Assembly (NCBI GenBank): GCA_017555025.1
Contig: JAFZHC010000020.1
Span: 1 to 64,000 of the forward strand
Length of the DNA: 64,000 bases
Reading direction: 5' to 3'
From: Akkermansia sp.
Lineage (GTDB): Bacteria > Verrucomicrobiota > Verrucomicrobiia > Verrucomicrobiales > Akkermansiaceae
Shown here: positions 60,401-64,000 of the stretch, one piece after another
Layout: every line of letters starts with the position of its first letter
Position numbering within the stretch: position 1 is the first letter of the stretch
Program-made: the position numbers and the translations under genes
Notes under the pieces: generated by a model
Seen by the model: only the letters and a program-made list of their open reading frames with translations
What the model was told of the DNA's origin: nothing
The model's database searches: none

Positions 60401-60562
60401 GCCGCCGGCTTCGGTCTGAATGGTAACGCGCGGCTGCTTCAACTCGGGGAATACGTCCACCGGCAGCGTACTCACCATATAGGCGCTCACGGCAGCGAGC
60501 ACCAAAGTGATGAGCACCACCGTAATGCGGTTTTTAAGACAGAATGATATCAACGCATTCAT
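57419..60562 (-). CDS. RND-family efflux pump, inner-membrane subunit (heavy-metal CzcA/CusA-like)
   Basis: 1047 residues, normal for RND pumps. Twelve helices in two halves (1 plus 5, 1 plus 5) and two large periplasmic porter regions. The start NALISFCLKNRITVVLITLVL and TLPVDVFPELKQPRV are family-typical. Helix 4 reads GGLAVAVGDVVDNAIVFVEIAWRNL, with the proton-relay Asp and the D-A-I-V-x-x-E form of the HME (metal) branch. Proton-driven, it exports metal ions through the periplasmic adaptor and outer-membrane duct. The His/Cys-rich adaptor in the same operon supports a metal substrate, but which metal cannot be read from the sequence. It is the last gene of the operon, 40 bases after the adaptor. 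Confidence 0.92.
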   Translation of the reverse strand: MNALISFCLKNRITVVLITLVLAAVSAYMVSTLPVDVFPELKQPRVTIQTEAGGLSAEEVEQYVSIPLESAMQGTPGVRKVSSSSGNGLSFVWVDFDWDVDIYLARQIVSERMATVRERLPEQVECEMAPIVSVTGEIMVIAIQGDETADPLEVRRVGEFELRNRLLAIPGVGQVTVLGGRLPEYQVAYDPEKMRQAGVSFADLKNTVEAAQSSIPAGYLEDVAGVELPVQQNTRAFTPEHLRRAIVTDHPTDGVVRLEDVAEVKIDGAPRRGNAGYAGSEAVVLSVQKVPGANTLELTYAVDAAVKEFAQSRLPANMKLHADGYRQADFIELSLENGKETLLIAAVVVVLVIVLTLLNVRTALITLISMPLSVIFGMALFPLFGLGVNIMTLGGLAVAVGDVVDNAIVFVEIAWRNLSRNAALPPEQQKSRYRVLMAAKDEIVGSISYSSVIILLVFAPLLFLSGIEGQFYRPLGISYMLALAASLLVAITVIPTLCIVWYKVGRKQSDDGDSASARFIKRLYAPVLNICLRWSKSIFGALLALTGATLWLGSTYGTSFLPPFNEDCYTLFVNCVPGTSLEETERISRQVMKKIQQIDGVKTVTQRTGRAENDEHAEPVSASELVVRVDLAKDQRRMREQFKEAMRGIPGVSGMVGFPIAHRISSALSNSNSEIAINIFGDDLPQIREAAKKAADILADMPEVADARANREVMVDTIHVDYNREVLAAYGLTMADAADQVSAALNGMQVGEIIRNLDHWNIMLRLDADLRRSMDDVRHLQLVAPGGKKVPLGEVAHVYRAETTNLILRDNSRRKAMISCNPSPDSNLGDLAKACREKLDPAMNELGCSVEYAGTIKSREEAGRRLYLMGGIVCVLIVLLLASSLGSVRRAMVTLINIPLCLVGGIIAVFLASPDTVSSVLSGGYIHPILSVSSIVGFVTVIGFAIRSGLILLNRYRALEMSGMSAEEAIRAGSGERVIPIIMTSLTTILGLLPLIWAKDQPGGELLAPLAIVQFGGLVSATILNLLVMPATCKIFAGFISPADKQD

Positions 60563-60602
60563 GAGCGAAAAATTGTAAATCGTACTCCGTCATTCGTACT
60601 TC

Positions 60603-62141
60603 TCAATGGTCTTCACCTTCGTGGAATACGCCATCGGCGTGGAAGTGGCCGGCCTTCTTCTTCTCACCATCACCGGGTATGATGTACTTCAGCTCGTAGC
60701 CACCCTTCACCACAATCTTCTGGCCGGGCGTCAGCCCGCTCACAGGGGTCATGCCCCGGCGGCTGGTGTCGGCATGAACCTTCACCATGGCAAACTTGCC
60801 CTCACCAATCTCCACAAACACCACGTCATCCACGCCCACTTTCACCACGGCAGAGTCGGGTATGGAAATCTTGCCGTGATTATCGCAGGCATCGTACAAA
60901 TCCAGGCGGCAGAGCTGCCCGGGCTGCACATTGGCCGGAATGGTGGCAGGGTTGAAATACAATTCACGCGTGCGGGTAGCGGCATCCACCTCTTCAGCCA
61001 AGCGCCAGCTGCCCTCTACGGCAACCTGCTCGCGCCCTGCGGGTATCGTGGCACGCACCGCGCTGAAATGCGGTACATCCGAGCCGTAAATACTCGTAGC
61101 AATTTCCATTTCGGCCACATTGCTCATCGTGACTACAGGCTTACCCTGCTCGCCCCAGCTGCCCTGCGTTACGCCGATATTGCGCACCGTTCCATCAGCT
61201 GCGGCTCGCACTTCCAGCACCGTCATACCATCCTTTTGCTGCATGGTGCCACCCAGCGTCAGCATGCTCAGGCGAGCTTCGACAGCCGAAAGCTCAGCCT
61301 TCTGGCGAGTCAGTTCTGCCTTTTTGGTGGCAAGCGTCACCTCCAGGTCTTTGTTGCGGGTACCGGCAGTAGCCAACTCAGTACGGCGCTCTTCCAGAAT
61401 GCCGATTTCAGCCTGACAACGCTCCATCTCGGCATTGATTTTGATGACCTCGGCCTGCTGCTCCATAATGTCCGGGCTCTGCAGCGAATAGAGCAAATCG
61501 CCCTTCTTCACCGATTGGGCCGATTTCACATGCAGGGTGATACGCCCGCCGCAGGGCAAAGCGTAGGTTTGCATGGCGTGATCCGGGGTAATAAGGAAAC
61601 CGTACAGAGAATGTACCAGCACCTCCGCCAGCTCCGGCACCGTCTCCACCCGCATGTTCATCAGGTCGCGGGCGCGAGCATCGGCCTCCACAATGACAAC
61701 CTCGCCTCCGCAGCTTTCGCCGGGAGCGTGTTGATGACCGGCGTGGTCATGTGTGCAGCCCGGGCCGTGTACATGCTCAACGGCGGTATGGTCATGCGTG
61801 CAGCTCTCGCCGTGCTCGTGCTTATGTTCGGCGGCAGCATGGTCGTGCGTGCAGCTCTCGCCGTGCTCGTGCTTATGCTCGGCGGCGGCGTGGTCATGCG
61901 TGCAGCTCTCGCCGTGCTCGTGCTTGTGCTCGGTAGCAGCGTGGTCATGCGTGCAGCTCTCGCCGTGCTCGTGCTTGTGCTCGGCGGCGGCGTGGTCATG
62001 CGTGCAGCTCTCGCCGTGCTCGTGCTCGGCAGCAGCGTGGTCATGCGTGCAACCGGGACCGTGTACATGCTCCTCAGCCTTGCTCACCATAGCGGCAGAG
62101 CAGAGAGTAAAAGCGATTCCGAAAAGATGTGTCAATTTCAT
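60603..62141 (-). CDS. RND periplasmic adaptor with N-terminal His/Cys repeat domain
   Basis: 512 residues. A signal peptide ([21 protein letters not shown]) is followed by about 115 residues built of 15-17-residue repeats with seven CTHDH cores separated by EHxHEHGES spacers. This repeat domain is very rich in His and acidic residues. The adaptor proper starts near 150: lipoyl halves ([29 protein letters not shown] and [17 protein letters not shown]), a coiled-coil hairpin ([22 protein letters not shown] onward), and barrel domains. CusB/CzcB proteins hand metal to the pump; the repeat tail looks like a metal-sequestering antenna. Its start overlaps the outer-membrane factor stop by four bases. 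Confidence 0.92.
   Translation of the reverse strand: MKLTHLFGIAFTLCSAAMVSKAEEHVHGPGCTHDHAAAEHEHGESCTHDHAAAEHKHEHGESCTHDHAATEHKHEHGESCTHDHAAAEHKHEHGESCTHDHAAAEHKHEHGESCTHDHTAVEHVHGPGCTHDHAGHQHAPGESCGGEVVIVEADARARDLMNMRVETVPELAEVLVHSLYGFLITPDHAMQTYALPCGGRITLHVKSAQSVKKGDLLYSLQSPDIMEQQAEVIKINAEMERCQAEIGILEERRTELATAGTRNKDLEVTLATKKAELTRQKAELSAVEARLSMLTLGGTMQQKDGMTVLEVRAAADGTVRNIGVTQGSWGEQGKPVVTMSNVAEMEIATSIYGSDVPHFSAVRATIPAGREQVAVEGSWRLAEEVDAATRTRELYFNPATIPANVQPGQLCRLDLYDACDNHGKISIPDSAVVKVGVDDVVFVEIGEGKFAMVKVHADTSRRGMTPVSGLTPGQKIVVKGGYELKYIIPGDGEKKKAGHFHADGVFHEGEDH
61738..62078 (-). repeat. 51-base coding tandem repeat (His/Cys tail)
   Basis: Seven copies of a CTHDH-coding core (antisense TGGTCATGCGTGCA or near) at 45-51 base intervals. 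The central ones are almost identical. In-frame, so slippage changes repeat number without a frameshift. Confidence 0.9.
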
Positions 62142-63424
62142 TGCTGATGATAAGAAGGGTTAAGATATTGAAGGGAAGTCTGAGTCTCCAGCAGGTTCAC
62201 CAGACAATCCAGATAAGCGAGTTTACGTTCATAAGCCAGGTGGCGAGCCTCCGCCAGCTCCAGCAACTTTGTTTCACCCATCGCGAACAGCTTTTCCTGT
62301 TGCTCGGTGGCAGCTTCCAGCTCAATCAAACGGGTATATTCAGAGCGGCAATGGGTGAGCAGTAACTTTTGCTGAGCTTCAAGCGCCACAGACTGCTGCT
62401 GCAAGGCTCGCCAGCTCTGTATGGTTTCTGCCTGTTTAATATCGCGCTCACCGGTGGCAGCGGCAATGGCCTCGCGATTGCGGTTCCAGAGCGGTAGCGA
62501 GAACTCCACCCCCAGCACCATCTTATCGTTACCATCTTCTATGCCATAAGCACCGCTGAGCCCCAGCTCCGGGAATTGCTTACGAATCTCCGCCCGCAGT
62601 TCATCCTCTGTGGCACCATATGCAGCCAGCTGAGATTTGATGGAGGGAGCATCGAGCATCTGCTCTACCGTGGGTACAGCCACCGCAGCCGGTACGCCTC
62701 GGGGCAGACGGCCGGCCGGTTTGACACCGGTCATGGAGGGGTGCAACCCGAGAGCCGCCACCAACTCCTGGCGCAGCGTGAGCGACTCGCGCTCCTGCTC
62801 CTGCAGCTCCTTAATGGTAGCATTCAGGCGCTCCGTGCTCGTCTGGTAATCGGCAAAAGCCACTTCGCCCAGCTCCAGCAGGCGGGTTACGCGCTGATGT
62901 TCATCGCGCAGAGCAGCCAAGCGCTTCTGCATGAGCCCCAGCTTAGCCTCTGCTGCCTGCATTTTATAGCACAGCGTGTCGAGAGAAGCCATAAACTCGC
63001 GCTCCTGAGCACGCAGGTTCCAGTAATCTGCCTCGGTGTATTGCTCTGCAATCTTCTTGCGCAAGGCGGGCAGACCGGTTACCGGCAATGCCAGCGAGGG
63101 CGCCAGAGAACGATTGGTAATATTCTCGGCAAACACACGCTCGAGCTCTAACTCCATACCGGGGTCATCCCACAGGCCGGCAAATTCCGCCGCAGATTTG
63201 CTGCGGGCATGGGTCAGGCGAGCCTTCAGCAGCTCCGGATTCATCAGCAGGCCTATGCGGCGCAGTTCCTCACCGTTCAGGCTCTTCTTGCCGGCACAAA
63301 GCTCTCCACTCACCTGCAGCCAGCAGGCACCGTCTGCACTCAGGTCAACGGGTTTGGGCGTATATTGCGTGCATCCCACCATAGGCAGCATAGCCAACGC
63401 CACAGCATATATCGTTCTTTTCAT
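62138..63424 (-). CDS. Outer-membrane efflux lipoprotein of the metal pump (TolC/CusC type)
   Basis: 428 residues from ATG 63424. The frame opens 15 codons earlier, but [20 protein letters not shown] with a lipobox at VGC is the natural signal peptide. Two OEP-type halves of long helices follow: [39 protein letters not shown], and the second with [41 protein letters not shown], where the strand-forming SLPLWNRN is typical of CzcC/CusC. It forms the exit duct for the RND pump encoded downstream. It starts 108 bases after the small Cys/His-rich gene. Confidence 0.9.
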   Translation of the reverse strand: MKRTIYAVALAMLPMVGCTQYTPKPVDLSADGACWLQVSGELCAGKKSLNGEELRRIGLLMNPELLKARLTHARSKSAAEFAGLWDDPGMELELERVFAENITNRSLAPSLALPVTGLPALRKKIAEQYTEADYWNLRAQEREFMASLDTLCYKMQAAEAKLGLMQKRLAALRDEHQRVTRLLELGEVAFADYQTSTERLNATIKELQEQERESLTLRQELVAALGLHPSMTGVKPAGRLPRGVPAAVAVPTVEQMLDAPSIKSQLAAYGATEDELRAEIRKQFPELGLSGAYGIEDGNDKMVLGVEFSLPLWNRNREAIAAATGERDIKQAETIQSWRALQQQSVALEAQQKLLLTHCRSEYTRLIELEAATEQQEKLFAMGETKLLELAEARHLAYERKLAYLDCLVNLLETQTSLQYLNPSYHQQ

Positions 63425-63532
63425 TATTCTGTTATGTAAAATTGCTTTAAATGGTTTATTTGCTTCCAATATCTATGCCGACAGCCACAACCTCACGCAG
63501 CTGCATGGCAACCAACGCAAACAACACTCGCT

Positions 63533-63901
63533 TCAAATCAACAAGGGCAACGCCATTATATCCGGTGGCACCCACTTACGACTGCGCTCCAGACAGCTGA
63601 TGACCTGAGCCGACTCTCGGCCGACCGAGCCAATCAGCAATCGGCGCTCCTCCGCGGACACCTCCGCCGGAGGGCAGGAAGGTACGCTCACCTGCGTACT
63701 GACCGACTGCAAGGTATAGTCCTCATGCGGGCAATTGTGCTCTACCGGCACCTCATGCTCATGCTCACAATGCGCACAAAATGCCACCGTGGTATGAGTC
63801 ACCCTCTCACAGTCGCATTGCTGCATAAAAAAACCGCAAGCCACTGCCGGCAACACCAGCAATGCAAGCAGTACACACAGCATGGACTTCACATATGCCA
63901 T
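63533..63901 (-). CDS. Small exported Cys/His-rich protein heading the metal-efflux operon
   Basis: 122 residues. A hydrophobic N-terminal segment (AYVKSMLCVLLALLVLPAVACGFF, signal peptide or lipoprotein-like at AC) is followed by a Cys/His cluster: QCDCERVTHTTVAFCAHCEHEHEVPVEHNCPHEDY. This has two CxC or CxxC pairs plus six His, suggesting metal binding. The C-terminal part (PPAEVSAEERRLLIGSVG and onward) is helical. I know of no family; similar Cys/His-rich leader proteins often accompany metal-efflux operons. Promoter at 63910-63937, 8 bases before the start. Confidence 0.65.
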   Translation of the reverse strand: MAYVKSMLCVLLALLVLPAVACGFFMQQCDCERVTHTTVAFCAHCEHEHEVPVEHNCPHEDYTLQSVSTQVSVPSCPPAEVSAEERRLLIGSVGRESAQVISCLERSRKWVPPDIMALPLLI

Positions 63902-63909
63902 CTGCTGTT

Positions 63910-63937
63910 ATTCTACTATATCTACTCCCATTGTCAA
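63910..63937 (-). promoter_or_regulatory. Promoter of the metal-efflux operon
   Basis: On the minus strand: TTGACA, 16 bases, TAGAAT, ending 8 bases before ATG 63901. It is expected to drive the four genes down to 57419. Confidence 0.65.
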
Positions 63938-63969
63938 TCTTCAGCACATCATTTTTTCACGATTTTTGC

Positions 63970-63998
63970 TTGCTTTAGAGTAAACTCTAGTCTAGAAT
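63970..63998 (+). promoter_or_regulatory. Rightward promoter with central dyad at the window edge
   Basis: TTGCTT at 63970-63975, 17 bases, TAGAAT at 63993-63998. The dyad TAGAGT-AA-ACTCTA (63976-63989) fills the spacer. Its gene lies to the right of the window. Confidence 0.45.
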
Positions 63999-64000
63999 AA

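Noticed and set aside
61738-62078. Possible CRISPR array (regular 45-51 base units)
   Set aside because: The units are contiguous and in-frame in a coding gene, with no unique spacers and no cas genes.
60606-62147. 513-codon frame opposite the metal-pump adaptor
   Set aside because: The repetitive Leu/Val/Arg end is the complement of the His/Cys repeat. The adaptor itself has signal peptide, lipoyl and hairpin motifs.

Overview
The window looks like chromosomal DNA of a Gram-negative, diderm bacterium, most plausibly a member of the Verrucomicrobiota near Akkermansia. That placement is inference from gene content: a fused SecDF, a compact mraZ-to-murG division and cell-wall cluster carrying a LysM gene, a secreted sialidase, two outer-membrane efflux systems, a DAP-type MurE, and many ankyrin/Sel1 repeat proteins. 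Genes are GC-rich except one strongly AT-rich gene at 23966-25792. One tRNA is present; I saw no rRNA, insertion sequence, prophage or CRISPR array.

Layout. 1-521: a near-consensus promoter firing leftward into a hairpin-rich transcript that leaves the window, then AT-rich non-coding DNA. 522-6794: a uracil-DNA glycosylase-like protein, a secreted thioredoxin-fold protein, SecDF, a membrane-tethered CbiX-like protein and a DUF167 protein. 6837-14509: a sialidase, a polytopic membrane protein, a two-gene amino-acid ABC importer whose receptor lobes are duplicated and fused to the permease, and a small membrane protein. 14593-20781: three tandem paralogous repeat proteins, an NAD(P)-binding protein with a GbsR-type regulator that share an operator-like palindrome, a GYF-domain protein and ribosomal protein bL9. 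20980-23969: tRNA-Asp, a secreted protein and a DinG-like helicase. 23966-28141: the AT-rich membrane protein and a class B PBP (PBP2 type).

28358-45688 is the division/murein cluster: mraZ, rsmH, ftsL-like, ftsI, murE, murF, mraY, murD, a LysM protein, ftsW, murG, then a large ankyrin protein and mnmG. The encoded enzymes take UDP-MurNAc-peptide through lipid I and lipid II to septal transpeptidation. murC, murB, ftsQ, ftsA and ftsZ are not in the window. PBP2 is divergent from mraZ across a shared 216-base regulatory region.

45704-57278 holds further ankyrin and Sel1 proteins around a MacAB-TolC-like tripartite ABC exporter operon. 57419-63901 is a leftward metal-efflux operon: a Cys/His-rich small protein, an outer-membrane factor, an adaptor with a His/Cys repeat tail, and an RND pump. 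A divergent dyad-bearing promoter sits at the right edge.

A recurring promoter form, TTGCAA or TTGACA, 16-17 bases, then TA-rich -10, lies only 6-8 bases before the start codon of at least eight genes. This implies that leaderless or nearly leaderless mRNAs are common here, and it corrects several start codons.
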